This document shows, in pieces, positions 12,097-23,957 of a stretch of 64,000 nt of DNA. Numbering within the stretch: position 1 is the stretch's first letter; each line of letters opens with the position of its first letter. This DNA comes from Ustilaginoidea virens (lineage: Eukaryota > Ascomycota > Sordariomycetes > Hypocreales > Clavicipitaceae), in assembly GCF_000687475.1 (NCBI RefSeq), contig NC_057318.1:2914001-2978000 (forward strand). Reading direction: 5' to 3'. The notes under the pieces are model-generated. The model was not told where the DNA came from, ran no database searches, and worked only from the letters and a program-made list of their open reading frames with translations. The translations under genes were made by a program, and so were the position numbers.

Positions 12097-12773
12097 AACG
12101 TCTGGTGCGGCCTACGAACCGTTCCGCTCGCTGGTATAGCCACCACGGCCTTATATGCGATACGCGAGCGATTTCATGGCGTCGACGACGTTCCAGCCAT
12201 GTGGCCACCGTGGTCGGTTCTTCAGGGGGTGTGCAACTGACTGGACGCTGGACCGCCGGACGCTGGACGCTGGACCAGAGGACCAGACCAGCCAGGACTT
12301 GAGCCCAATTGGCACGGGGCGTTGGATTTCAGGGGCTCCAATAGGCGCGCACATGACCTGCATATGCTGACCCCAGGCACCGCCGCCGTACGTGCCACCA
12401 ACCAGACAAGCTTGAGGCCCGCAAACATTTGCCGCGTGCCTGGCTGTACCTGCAGGGAGGTACCAGACCTTAGGTACCTTATGTATCGATCAATACTGGG
12501 AGGAAGGTACATGTATCCTGGCACAGTGCCTCGTCGGACATGACTGGCATCCCCGATGAAGCATCGCCTCGGACCACAGCACAGCTCCGTGTTCGAACGG
12601 ACCAAGGCCACAGTTGAGCAGGCCCTTTACTCGGCAACGGTCAATCGGGAAAGATGGATGCAATTGCAGCCGTCCACCTCGAGGGGCGAACCGCGGGTGG
12701 CGGTGCTGCGTGCCTGTTATGCCTGTCAGTCTTGTCTCATGACGGGGAGGCCTGCAAGTACCCGGTACTTTGG

Positions 12774-12804
12774 GACCTGGACCTGGACCTGGACCTGGAC
12801 CTGG
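12774..12804. repeat. GACCTG hexamer array
   Basis: About five tandem GACCTG units in the gene-free interval. Confidence 0.85.
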
Positions 12805-13628
12805 AACCCCTGGCCCTTAGGCCCGGGCGGCTGAAGGCTTGCCAAATCCACCAGCGAGGTTGCTGCTTGCTGCTTGCTGCTTGCGCGTCTGTTCACAGCC
12901 CACGCTTCGTTCGTCCTGAACGAGACAACGACTGGACAGACTCTGCTAGCCCAGGTACCTGCATGTGGCGTAAAGCCGTCAACAGTCGGCGCTTGCTTGG
13001 GAGAATCTCGTGTATTTGTATTTTTTTTGTCTAAAAAATCCCTTGCGTACCTGGCAGATGGCGCGAGCAAAACCACACCACCCCCCCCCCCCCCCCCACC
13101 CTTTTCCCCGGTCGCTCGCGAACCCAACTCCTCGCAACATGCACAGCAGCAACTGCCTTGGCATGTTGCCTCCTCTCCCCTTTCGTCTATAAAGCCCCAA
13201 ACATGATGCATCCCGAGAAGTCTAAACTGTTGAGACCAACTGACATTAAACCCTCAATGGCAACTGTAGCATTGGAATTGTCAGACGCTTGCTCAAGTGA
13301 AAAGAAAACCAAGAAAAAAAAACAGTGAGTGCGAGAAGAAAAGAAGGGAAAAGGAAAAAAAGAAATAAAACGCATGGGTGCTCCAACCCAAACGCCAACA
13401 AGTTTTATTTTCTTTTTTCTGTTTTTTTCCCTTGGCCAGAGACACGTAGGTCATGTCGTTCTTGCTGCTTGCGATAGGCCTCGCCCCGCAAACATCAGAC
13501 ATATTCTGACCCGTGTTGATGGATGGTACCAGACAGGAGGGCTGCACGCAGCTTTCGAATCGGGAGAAGAAGAAGAAGAAGAAGAAGAAGAAGAAAAGGC
13601 AACCGCATGCGTGTCAAGTGGTTGCCTC

Positions 13629-15444
13629 TTATTTGGCGTGCTTCTTGAATGCCAATAGCTCCGCCAGGCTGCCGAGTGAACAGCCGTGCTGCAAAAAGTC
13701 GTGGGCCAGCAGCTCGTCAGCCGACGCACGGCTTTTGACGTCGACGCAGAGGCAGACCGACAGGAAGGCCTTCAGCTCTTTGCTCAGCTTCTCGGGCTTC
13801 TTCAGCCGAGGGGTGCCGTTTGTAGCAATCAGATACAGTGCTTTCAGCGGCTCCTCGTTCAGGTATGGCGGTTCCGATTCAATCATCTCGATGGCCATGA
13901 TGCCCAGGGACCACACGTCGACCTTGGGTCCGTACTCCTTCTGCTTGACAACTTCCGGCGCCATCCAGTACGGCGTTCCCACCATGGTCGCGCGCTTCGA
14001 CTTGGTCTCGGTGAGTTTGGCGCAGAACCCAAAATCGGCTGTTCTACACGTTAGCGGGCTTCGACATCGCAGAGGGCAAGCCGAAAACACTGCTACTCAC
14101 TAATCTTCACGTTGCCCCGAGCGTCAAGCAGGACATTGTCACTCTTGATATCTCGATGGATGATGCTCTGCGAATGCAGATGATGTAGACCGCGGCACGT
14201 CTTGAGAAAATAAAAAAAAAAAACAGGAAAAGAAGAAGAAAAATCGTAGTCCGTCCGGATTAGCATGTGATGAGTTTGACCTTGTAGCAAAGAGAAAAAA
14301 AAAAAGGGGGGGGGGTGGGAGAGCGGAGGGGGGAAAGTCACAGGAAGAGCAGGTATGGAACGGCTCACCTCGTTGCAAATGGTCGATATCTGCTCTTCAG
14401 ATATAGACGGGTTGTTGTCAATCACATCAGTAAGGGCTCCGCCTTCCATGTACTCCATCACCACCCAGAGTTCCTGGTTGTTGTTGCGCAAAAAGGCGTC
14501 GACAAAATTGACAATATTCCTGTGCTTGCTGTCCTTCATCACCATAATCTCATTCACAATGAGTTCTTTCCTCGGTTGGTGAGCCAAATCCATCTGCTTG
14601 ATGGCCACCTGTGCCCTGGCCCCCTGCTGTCGAAGGATTTCTCGAGCGATGCCCTGGGCAGTCTCCTTGATTTTGGCCACATAAACAGAGCCAGAGGCAC
14701 CTTGACCGATCTTCTTCTGCTTGGAGTAGGACAGGTTCGGATCATCTCTTGAGACGGCCTCCTTGAGCTTTGCCATGACTTCGTTTTCAGACATTGTCGA
14801 CATGCGCACATCCTGCTTGCGTTCCGACGCCGACGGCTTCGTAGCAGGTGCACCTTCCGCCGTCTTTGCGCCATCGGCTTGGTGAGTTTGGCTGGGCTTG
14901 GGGGCAACGTTGAGAGGCTTGACGGGCGCCGGCAAACGTGAGGAACCTTGTGCAGCTTGCGGTTGTCTCGGCTGAGAAGCCTGCGTTCCGTTGGGGCTTC
15001 TTGACGCTTGCGAGGCATCGTTTCGTGGCATTCGGGGCCCTTGAGAAGATGGATCTCGGTATGCACCAGAGCTCGGCTGGGATGCTTGAGCAGTGCGGGA
15101 GGAAGAGCTGGACGAAGGAGCGGGGGGGGCTGGCCGCTGAGCGCGCATATTGCCGGCCGGGCTGGCGGGCGGCTTCGGCGCGGGGGGCGCAGCTCTGTTT
15201 GGGTTGAAGCGATCACTGCCCGGCGGTGCAGAGGTGGAGGTGGATGAGTTGCCGTAACCGCCGATTTCCTGCTGAGCCATGGGCACTTTGGTCTTGGGTA
15301 GCGATGCGTTGTAAGCCTCCAGTTCTCGTCGCTCTCGTTGCTCCGCTTCACGCTGCCGGTGCGAATCGAGCTGCTTCTTTCGTTGATCTTCTCTAGAAGC
15401 TTCATGTGACGCATATTTTGGGGACATGTTTTGGACCTGCCGAC

Positions 15445-15485
<41 letters not shown>

Positions 15486-16402
15486 CCGACTGTCGGTCGT
15501 CTCTGCGGGCCACCGCTCGACTGAGGAGGTGTGGAACTGAAATTCATCTGAGTCGGCGTCGGAGGAGCTGGACGAGGAGGAGCGATGGAGCTCCCGCCGC
15601 TGGGCTGCTTGTTCTGCATCCCCCCAGGGGGGGTGGGCGTTGCGCTCGGGTAATGGTTTGGATTCTCCGCCCTCTTGGCCAGGTCGGTGTAAAAGTCCAA
15701 GACTTCAAACACGGCTTGTGGATTGCGCTCATAGTCTTCCTTTGTGATGGCCGACGAGTTGAGCAGCTTGGACCATTCGGGTGGCAAGCCGACGAATTGC
15801 CCGGTTTGAGGGTCGAATCCAACATGGACCGCGTGGGAAAAGTTGGTCGGGTTGCTGACACCTCCCATGCCCGGGCATGCGCCGTAAATCAAGTCAATCC
15901 ACTCGTAGAGATCATCGTCTCCTTTGACCCTAATCTGCAGTGTTTTGGTCTGACCGTCGTCGTCTCCAGGGCTCGTCGAGGAGCCATCAGGCCTTCTCTT
16001 GATTTCGAAAATGGTGCCAGCAGCCTCGACTCTGCCGACGTTTACAACATCCTTCAAGTAAAGCGTGTAGGAGACTTTGCCGCCTTCGCTCTTGTGGAAG
16101 TCGAGCGACTCTTTCCGAAGAATGAGGTACTTCTGTTTCCAATACTGGATGAAGTTCCTGCTCTCCTTGACTGACGCCCAACCCTCCTTCTTGATAGCAA
16201 CCCCTCCCATGCCGGTCGTGTTGTTTGACTGCTGACGGGCAATGGGCAAGGAGATGGTGGAGCCGGTGTAGGTCGACGTGGCGGTGCTTCGAATAGGGGA
16301 GATGGCCATGTTGGCCATGTTGCCGGGCAAGTTGGCGCTCGGCGTCAAGGCGAGTCGAGGTCTGCCGTCAGATGGTGGTTTGGGGGCCGGTCCAGGGTTC
16401 AT
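13629..16402 (-). CDS. CLA4: PAK-family protein kinase CLA4 (PH, CRIB, kinase)
   Basis: Minus-strand exons are 16402-14369, 14200-14101 and 14038-13629 (introns 168 and 62 bp), 847 residues from the first in-frame ATG. A PH domain lies at about residues 71-175 and a CRIB Cdc42-binding motif at about 182-200 ([15 protein letters not shown]). A Gln/Pro/Ser-rich linker follows, including a poly-Gln run from the CTG repeat at 15449-15482. The kinase domain spans about 557-830: GQGASGSV loop, VAIK Lys602, HRD Asp695, DFG Asp713, GTPYWMAPE activation segment. PH plus CRIB plus STE20-type kinase defines Cla4, an effector of Cdc42 in polarity, septin assembly and septation. The frame stays open above the ATG, with a Ser/Asn-rich stretch (NRTSSVYSAGQF) that looks coding, so an upstream exon with the real start is likely. 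The acceptor at 14201 ends in AAG rather than CAG. Confidence 0.93.
15449..15482 (-). repeat. CTG/CAG repeat coding poly-Gln in CLA4
   Basis: About eleven CTG units, read as CAG on the coding strand, give a Gln run in the linker between the CRIB and kinase domains. Confidence 0.9.
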
Positions 16403-19400
16403 GAACTGGCCGGCGGAATAGACGCTGCTGGTTCGGTTAGAGTTAGTCTGAAGCTCTTGCCCAACGACTGCGCTGCATGCAGACGCCAGTTGTGTGGTGG
16501 ATTCGTTGTGATGACTTGTTGCGCGCAGGAAGCCAGGAAGCCAGGAAGCCAGGAAGCCACGAACAAGAACAAGAAAAAACCTCAAGTAATAACTAGCTGA
16601 GGACAGGGCAAGAGGTGGGAAAATAAGAAAAAAAAGGGGCAGCTGGACCTTTTTTGCAAGAAGCGGGTATTGATTTACCAAACTCCCTACGCTCAAGGTA
16701 CGAGCCTACTCAAAAAGCCTCTACTTTGGGGGGGGGGGGGGGGGGGGGGGGGGGATGAGTCGAGAGAGGAAAGCTGCTAGTCCATCTTGCTCGCCATGGC
16801 TCGCCAACTGACCGAGTGAAAGCAGGGGGTTCTGGTGGGAAATAGATGGGGATGCCGTCAAGCTTTCAACGTACCCATTCTGCGCCATTTTAGAGGCGAG
16901 TCACAATGGAACACACACCGGGCGCGTGGAGAGTCAAGGGTCGCAGGATCCGGCAGTTTCGAGAATCAGATTTTCCGTGGTGTCTGGGATTGGCGGAGTA
17001 GGAGGAGGCAAGACGGAACGGAACAGCGCTGCTCGCAGCCTCGACAGGGGAAATTGGCAACCAGACAGTATCAGGAGGACGGACTGCCTGAGTGACGGTA
17101 GTGAAACTAGTGCCGAGACGGGTCGGATGCCGAGGCGGCCTACTTTGGGATCGGCGCCGTAGCGGGAGACGAGCTGTCGATGTCGTTTTCGTTTTCGTTG
17201 TCCTTGTCCTTGTCCTTGTCCTTCTCGTCGTCGAGGAGGAGGCGACAGAGGGGCGTCGGCGCATGAACCTTTGGGAAAGGGGAGGGGGAAGAAGGGGAGG
17301 GGGGGGGGGGGGCTTAGCTAATGCTTTGGATAAGGAGCGGTGGTCAACTGGTGCTAGCCAGACCAGGGATAGATATGAGGAGCAGGATATTCCAAGTGAG
17401 GGTCCAGAAAACCAGGGCGGTCGTTCAGAAACGGTCAATCGAGTCAATTCTCCGCAAAGACGCAACAGTACGGATACAGGCCATGGAGTCGGCAGGGCAA
17501 GGAAATTGAAGTCAAGAAGAGGTCTGGTGCGGGAGGGGGAGGGAGGACAGAAAAGAGCCACAAAAAGCAAAGACACCGCGGCCGGGCGGATATCAGCCAA
17601 CGAAGGAGAGAGGCCGGGGGGGGGGGGGGTTGTTGTTGTTGCAAGCGACTGGCGGTACTGGTACTCGGTAAGTCCCACCAAACAGTGCGTACTCGATAGT
17701 CCAGTCTCCGTCGCGGTACGGAGTACCTCGATGTGATTGATGATGGCAAACACCAGACCAGGCCAGAACCACACGGCCGTTGACTGCAGCGAGCAGCGAG
17801 CAGCCAGGCAGCCAGACCCCCCCCCCCAGCCCCTACGTGACTGATGAGCACGCTGATCTCGCTGATCTCCGCCTCATCGACGCCTGGTGCAAGTCGGCAG
17901 TCCAGCAGCCCATACTCGTGTCGTTTCACCAAGCAATGCCAGCAATGGAGGCCATGGCACGACCCTACGGAGCACATTGCATGTACGCAGCGGCGGCGGC
18001 TGATCCTGGACGCTGTGCAAGTGCGCAGATTGCAGTGTGCAGCTGTGGAGCGACCGTTTGAGCCTTTAAGCCGCCTTGTTCTTTGTTTTTCTTTGTTTTT
18101 CAGTTGAGTCTTTCCCCTGCAAAAACCCCCCCCCCACCCCCCCCCCCCCCCCTCTCCTCCCCCTCGTCCTTTTTTTTTTTTCTCTTTTTTCTTTTTCTTT
18201 GTTTCGCTGATTCCAACAATCCCCCCTCTGCTGCGAGTGGCGTCGATACAGGGATCACATGCAGGCTTGCAGTCTGGCTCGCCTGGTGGGGACCCCACAG
18301 TTGACCGTTTCCGTTTAGCGGGTGGCAGCAGCGCTGAGCTGGGTCGAACGGCTGACCCAGCCAACGGCTTCAAGCTTCTTGGCAACCAACCACCAACCAC
18401 CCACACACCACTTGAACCACTATGGAGAACGGAGTACTGTGCTTGGCCGTGGTAATGCCCTCCCAAAATGCCACACATTGAGAAATGCCCTGCTGGATAC
18501 GTATGCATCATCCGGAAAACCATCCGTGCTTTTTTATTTTATTTTATTTGTTTTCTCTCTGTCCTCTTTTCTTTCGTGCGGGCAGACTCCGTAGTCTCAT
18601 CCCCGGCGGGCTGCATGAGCAACGAAAGGGTCAACTTTTGGAGCTCTTGTCCCCCCGATTCCATCCATTCCCGCGGGATTTGTCTCTGTCTGTACCTGTC
18701 TGTCTGGTACCGTGTACGGCACGGCACATGCACTGTGCTGTTGACGCCAGCTGCAGCGGAGCACTCAAGCCCCGTACGGAGTACGTCGGCAGGGGATCGA
18801 TCTGGAGGCGCCGACTCCTGAGCGGGGCGGGGCCTTCCGACGCCGCATGCGTTTGCACAGCGGAATCACGAATGGGTCAAGAGGCACCCAAGTACCTAGG
18901 TACATGGTACGCTCCCCGTCAACGGGACGACGTAACCGCCCCGAAGCCCGATGGAACGTTGTGTTCTCAGGTACCCAGTACACGTACTCCGTACACAAAT
19001 CATCAATGATTGCAGCCCTTGCGACTTCAGGGCCTAGGCACCCAGCATTAGCCCCGCTTCGGAGCCCCAAGACCCCCCGCCTGCCCGAGTTCTGCTCCAA
19101 GCACGTTCCAGCAGCTGCTTCAATACTGCTTCGAGGTTTACAATGCGAAACAAAGCCATGGCTCATCATGACCAGCCCGAAAGGGGGGCACGTCTTGTGT
19201 GACAAAAAAAAAAAAAAAAAAAAAAAAATCGGTCACATCGCTTGCCAGAATAATGCACGACAAAGCGACAAAGCGACAAGGCCACAAAGCGCGCCGGCGT
19301 AGACAACGGTTGAATTAGCCAGACCAACATCCCTACATCCATCATCTAAACCTCTAATGACGCCACTTCGCCAGGCAGTCAGTCAGTCAGTCAGTCGTCT

Positions 19401-19557
19401 TCGCTTGCCCACGCATCTCGTCAAAGTTTTGTGCTTCTTACGCATCCGCGCGTCCAAGCATGGACATTGCGCGGGATAACTGCACGCTACATGTACCGAG
19501 TATATCCCATGGAGACAGTATGCTTGTGCTTTCAGCACAGCATTGAGTTTGAAGCCT
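16403..19557. other. Upstream region of CLA4 and gene-free interval
   Basis: The first about 300 bp next to CLA4 may contain its true N-terminal exon. An AAGCCAGG repeat (about 16526-16558) and a G-run (16729-16754) follow. The rest has homopolymers (G near 17299-17312, G near 17619-17630, C-rich 18125-18153, A 19202-19228), a CTTGTC repeat near 17197-17222 and one AGGTACCT-like site near 18890. Open frames are present on both strands but have biased, repetitive composition and no domain I recognise. I see no gene here. Confidence 0.5.
16728..16754. repeat. G homopolymer run upstream of CLA4
   Basis: About 26 consecutive G in the probable CLA4 5' region. It could form a quadruplex, and its length is likely to be unreliable in the assembly. 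Confidence 0.8.
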
Positions 19558-21807
19558 TCAACGACAAGCAACTTCAATCTCTTGGCCTTCAAACTTGGGC
19601 AGCTCAGATGTCACTTGCTCCCACTTCTTTGACCCGCCGACTAGCTCTCTGACGGCATCCAAAATCTTGGACTCTTCCGCCCGGACCTGCGTGGTAGAAT
19701 CACGGTCTCTCAAGGTGACGGTGCCGTCTTGTAGAGTCTGGAAGTCGACAGTGATGCCGAGGGGCGTGCCGAGTTCGTCGTTTCTGCTGTATCGCTTACC
19801 GATACTGGCCGATGAGTCATCGATGCGGTTGGAGATGCCCATGCTTCGAAGCTGCTGAGAGAGCTTCTTGATGTGTGGTCTGAACTGGGCATTGGACGAG
19901 AGAGGAACAATGAGCACCTTGGTAGGGGCCACGGTGGGGGGGAACGATAGTACCTGTCATATTTTCACCCTCCATGTCAATGCTTGTGTGCTTTGGTGCT
20001 TGCTGCGGTAAAAGATGAAGGAGTCACTTACGCCGCGGGCCTCGTCACCACCGTCGCTGCCACGGGTCCAGAAGTTGTGCTCAACCAGAGAGTACAGGAT
20101 GCGGCCGATGCCGAATGAAGGCTCGATGACGTTGGGGGTGAATTCTCTCGTATTCTCGACTCGCTTGCGGAACTCAATCTTGACAGTGTCGCTGCCAACT
20201 TCGACCGTGCCGTTGCCAGCTCCGGCAACCTCCAGGGTCGTCTTGCCAGTGTCGGTGAGCTGCTTCGCCAGCTTCTCTCGTTGATCCTGGGACGTGGCGA
20301 GCAGGGCTGCCTCAACAGCCTTGGCGTCCTTCTTGAACAGAGGTCCAAACTTTTTCTTCTCGATATCAACCTGCCACTCCTCAATCACGAGGGGCTCCTC
20401 GAGACGCTCTCGGACAACCAGGGGGGCGCCAGTCTTTTTCGCGTGGACGGACAAATCGTACGCACTTCGGTCGGCGCAGCCAACGCACTCGACCCAGCCC
20501 GAGCTGGTGAGCAGCTCTGCATCCCAGCAGTCGCAGGCGTAGTGGGCCATCTCGTTGGCCATGTGCTGACGGAAACGCATCTTTGACAAGTCAACCCCAA
20601 TCTTTTCTAGGAAGAGATGGATCCTGGCAAGAAAGTAGCCAAGCGTCTCGTTGTCAACCAGGCCATCCTTGACCGCCTCGCCAATGGCCACCTTCCTGGT
20701 GCTGGTTTTGCCAGAAAGCTGAGTATCCCGATCCAGCAGCACCAGCTCGACGTGCGCCACCTCGTGGAAGCGATGGTGCCTCTTGCCACCCTGAGGGTCG
20801 ACAAAGTGCTCAATCTCGGCCATGAGAAACTCTCGTACTCGAAGAAGGCCGGCGCGGGGGGAAATCTCGTTCCTGTACGACTTGCCGATGGAAGCTGAGG
20901 CGAAGGGCATCTGGCCCTGGTTGAACTCGAGAAGCTTGGCAAAGTTTAGGAACTGACCCTGGGCCGTCTCGGGACGCAGATAGCCGGGAAGGTTGCTGCT
21001 GGGGCCGATGGAGGTCTGAAACATGAGGTTGAAGGCAACTGGATCTGACGGAAGGACGCCGGTCGCTGGGTTCTTGAGATCGTACTTTTTGATCAGCTGG
21101 CCGAGCTGAGGACCGTCATAGTTGTCAATTCTGGCCAGGACCTCTTCGTATTCCTTGACTACCGCATCCTCAAGCTTGACAGCCTCCGACTTGGCCTTCT
21201 TCTTCTTCTTCTTCTTGGGGTCGTCCTGCTCCTCCACTTTCTGACCACGAGCCTCCTTGTCACCGTTCAGTCTGGCCTCGAGAACCGCCTCGACAAAGTG
21301 GTCGGCTCGCAGAATCTCGCCATTCTTGGGGTCTTTGCACATCCAGTCGGCGAACTTGTCGACATGGCCACTGGTCTTGAGAACGTCGTGAGGAGTCAGG
21401 ACGGTGCAGTCCACCTCGAGCATGTCCTCTTCCAGAATGAAGTGCTTGCGCCACAAATCAACAATGTTGGCCTGCAGCGAGCAGCCAGGAGGACCATAGT
21501 CGTATAGACCGCCAACACCGCCGTAGATTTCGAACGAAGGGGTGTAAAACATGCGCCGCCTCAGCATGGCGTCGAGGACGGGCTTGTCGAGGGGCTGACC
21601 CTTGAGCGTCGTGGCTGTTGTCGTCATGGCCGACTGTTTTTTGCGGTGCGACTTGGGGGCTGGACAGACTTGAAGACCAGAAAAAATGGAGAAGGCGCGA
21701 GGGCGAGTCGATAGGCTTCGTCGAAAGAGGCTGCAAGGGGAGAATTGCGAGGTAGAATGCTTAACGGAATGCTTAATGGCCAGATGGAACGAGCGAATTG
21801 GCTTCAT
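19558..21807 (-). CDS. GRS1: Glycyl-tRNA synthetase, probably dual cytosolic/mitochondrial
   Basis: Exons are 21807-20032 and 19953-19558, with a 78-bp intron (GTAAGT donor, CAG acceptor), 723 residues from the upstream ATG. It charges tRNA-Gly. Class II features are visible: motif 1 region FYTPSFEIYGGVGGLYDYG near residue 90, motif 2 around residue 312 (RNEISPRAGLLRVREF), motif 3 around 565 (EPSFGIGRILY), and a C-terminal anticodon-binding domain starting TKVLIVPLS in exon 2. A Lys-rich insert lies near residues 200-215. Two in-frame ATGs are candidates. The one at 21807 adds 60 residues rich in Arg, Ser and Lys with no Asp or Glu, as in a mitochondrial presequence; the one at 21627 (MTTTATTL) would give the cytosolic form. 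Yeast GRS1 also makes both forms from one gene by alternative initiation. It is divergent from NIP7. Confidence 0.95.
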
Positions 21808-22712
21808 CCACTCGATCTGTTGCGAGTTTTGAGGAAGTTGAAGTGCGTGAGTCACAGCAAACCCAGCCGCACCCTGTTTTCCCTTTGTCGAACTGGACGG
21901 ATGGACAGAGGAGAGGAGGGAGGGGTTAGAGGACAAAAGCCGCGAGAGATCCACTCAAGAGGGGCGCTGTCAAGTTGGTCGTCTGGCGGCAAGGGGAAGG
22001 GGACCTGTACCCTAATGCGTCAATCTGTCTGGTGGTGTGGGAACTTGAGGATCTGGATTTCGGATCTTGGACCTGTGTGGGTTGTGGTGGGTGTGGTGTG
22101 GGTGTGGTGGGTGACTTGGATTATCCGGGTCTGGGCGGGCAGCAGACAGGTACCAGATCTGTCTGGTACTCTCAACTGTACGGACTAATATTGGCCCCAG
22201 CGCCCCTGCCCCTCCTTCCGAGGCTCCTCTGTAATAGTGCCGCTCAAGGGTCGAGAGAGAGCTTGCTGGTCGTCCCGTAGCATGCGTCAACGGGACTCGA
22301 CAGTCGAGAACTCTTCCCCCTATCCGTTCGTTAATGGCATGACCATACGTGTCTTGAACACTTTTTCAAGATAGATGTACATACCTAGGTAGGCTTCATA
22401 CATACCTAGGTAGGTAGGTAGGTACCTAGGCAGAGCAAATAGCTGCAGTTTGCGTTTCACAAGGATAAACACGGCTGGTTGGCATTCCCTTAAGCAACCC
22501 CCCCCCACTCGCGCGATAAGATAAGGCTGCCGAACCCGACTTTTTCTTCTCCCTTTGCCTTGACATCCATCGCATTTCCATCCCACGCAGTCACGGCTTG
22601 CCACCTTGTTTCCTTGGCTCCCAACTTCCCTCATCGAATAAAAACGAACCTACCTACACGACTTATCGACAACCAGTAGCTGAATGCGAAGCCGTGCGCG
22701 CAGCAAGTCACG
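21808..22712. promoter_or_regulatory. Divergent intergenic region between GRS1 and NIP7
   Basis: About 0.9 kb separates the two start codons. It contains a GTGTGG-type repeat (22075-22112), an AGGTACCT/CCTAGGTA array (22380-22432) and a C-run near 22499-22506. GRS1 and NIP7 both serve protein synthesis, so shared control is plausible, but no specific site was recognised. Confidence 0.5.
22380..22432. repeat. CCTAGGTA / AGGTACCT array in the NIP7 upstream region
   Basis: Two CATACCTAGGTAGG units and an AGGT run ending in ACCTAGG lie about 300 bp upstream of the NIP7 start. Confidence 0.75.
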
Positions 22713-23496
22713 ATGCGTCCGCTCACTGAACAAGAAACCAAGGTCCTCTTCACAAAATTGGCCAACTACACTGGCAGCTCTCTCAAGAACCTCATCACCC
22801 CCCTAGACAATGGCGACCGCTTCTGCTTTCGCTTGAACAGAGACCGTGTCTACTACGTCCTACAGTCCATTGCCAACCTAGCAACCTCGTTTCCTCGCGA
22901 CAAGCTTTTGTCCCTGGGGACTTGTATTGGTACGTCGCACCGTTCATGAAAAAAAAATGAAGAGAAAAAAGAAAAGGACAAGAAGAAGAAGGAAAGGGTG
23001 AAAAAAAAAATACAGGAAGAAAAAGGAAGAAAAAAAAAGGAAAAGAAAAGATTCATCTTTCTGTGCCCTTTTTGAAACACATGTCCCGTTCTTCCTCACC
23101 ACCCCGGAGAGTCGTCATTCCATGGCTAACAGTGCAACGTGTCCGCTATTTCCAGGCAAGTTTACAAAGTCCGGCAAGTTTCGCCTCCACATTACCGCTC
23201 TAGAGGTTCTTTCCGAGCACGCCCGTTGGAAGATTTGGGTGCGCCCCAATGGAGAAATGCCCTTCCTTTATGGCGGCAACGTCGTCAAGGCCCACGTTGG
23301 CAGATGGTCGGACGACTGTCCCGAGCATCAGGGGGTAGTCGTGTACAATATGAACGACACGCCGCTGGGCTTTGGCATCACGGCGAGAAGTACCGCTGAG
23401 GCTCGGCGCTTGGACCCGACTGGCATCACATGCTTCAGACAGGCCGATTGTGGAGAGTACTTGCGCGATGAAGATAACCTGTTTGCTACGACGTAG
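22713..23496 (+). CDS. NIP7: 60S ribosome subunit biogenesis protein NIP7
   Basis: Exons are 22713-22929 and 23156-23496, joined through a split Gly codon, 185 residues, close to the 181 of yeast Nip7. The start MRPLTEQETK and the following FTKLANYTG region are typical of the family's N-terminal domain. The second exon carries the C-terminal PUA RNA-binding domain (GKFTKSGKFRLHITAL, YGGNVVKAHVGR, VVYNMNDTPLGFG). Nip7 binds pre-60S particles in the nucleolus and is needed for 27S pre-rRNA processing. The 226-bp intron is longer than most here and is very purine-rich in its middle. It converges with PRO1. The identification is firm. Confidence 0.95.
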
Positions 23497-23905
23497 TTGC
23501 GACGACACGGGGGCTACGATTGTAGATCCGGGTGGCTTGACCGACAACAAGGCAAAGCGAGGCGTAATCTATTCTCATCATCGGCGTGCTTTTCTTTTTC
23601 TTCTTCTTCGACAACACTCTAATGGCAAAAGGCGTTTCAAATTGGTGCCAAGGGAAGATGGGCGGGGGGGGGAGGGGGGGGGAATAGATGGATGAACGGA
23701 TAAAGCAGAGGGACCTTCCTTTTCGGTTGATTTGATGTTGAAATATTGCAGTCGTCAAGGGCATTCAACTTGCTGTACTTTTTGAAAAGAACCATTGCAA
23801 CATCAACCATTTGTGACAGAAACATCTTGTTGCAAAATGCGAGGGAAAGAAAAATCTATGATGTATCAAGATGGTCTTTGAGTCGCCGTGCAACGGCATG
23901 CATCG

Positions 23906-23947
<42 letters not shown>

Positions 23948-23957
23948 AACGAGTCTA
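23497..23957. other. Convergent 3' region of NIP7 and PRO1
   Basis: No gene is seen. It includes a G-rich run near 23664-23682 and an (AG)n dinucleotide repeat at 23909-23940, close to the end of PRO1. Confidence 0.6.
23909..23940. repeat. (AG)16 microsatellite
   Basis: An uninterrupted AG dinucleotide run of about 32 bp just 3' of PRO1. Confidence 0.9.

Larger units (their letters stand above)
9591..13628. other. Long gene-free interval between JSN1 and CLA4
   Basis: About 4 kb upstream of JSN1 and downstream of CLA4. No conserved domain can be read in any frame; the longer open frames are repetitive (Pro/Ser/Leu or Gly/Arg) and look accidental. It contains purine tracts (9917-9965, 10360-10400), AGGTACCT arrays (10567-10612, 11445-11510, 11690-11800), a 12-bp minisatellite (11194-11246), a 41-base A-run (12053-12093), a GACCTG hexamer array (12774-12804), a C-run near 13079-13097 and a GAA run (13565-13596). 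The part next to 9590 probably holds the JSN1 promoter and leader. Confidence 0.55.

Noticed and set aside
14554..15513. 319-codon minus-strand frame inside CLA4
   Set aside because: A shifted frame over the kinase linker, Arg/Ser/Pro-rich. The CLA4 frame carries the PH, CRIB and kinase motifs.
16890..17774. 294-codon minus-strand frame upstream of CLA4
   Set aside because: Pro/Ser/Thr-rich translation of repeats and homopolymers, no domain, and it crosses a G-run. It more likely belongs to promoter or leader DNA.
17444..18523. 359-codon minus-strand frame
   Set aside because: It contains translated homopolymers (Lys and Gly runs) and Cys/Arg-rich sequence typical of non-coding GC-rich DNA; nothing resembles a family.
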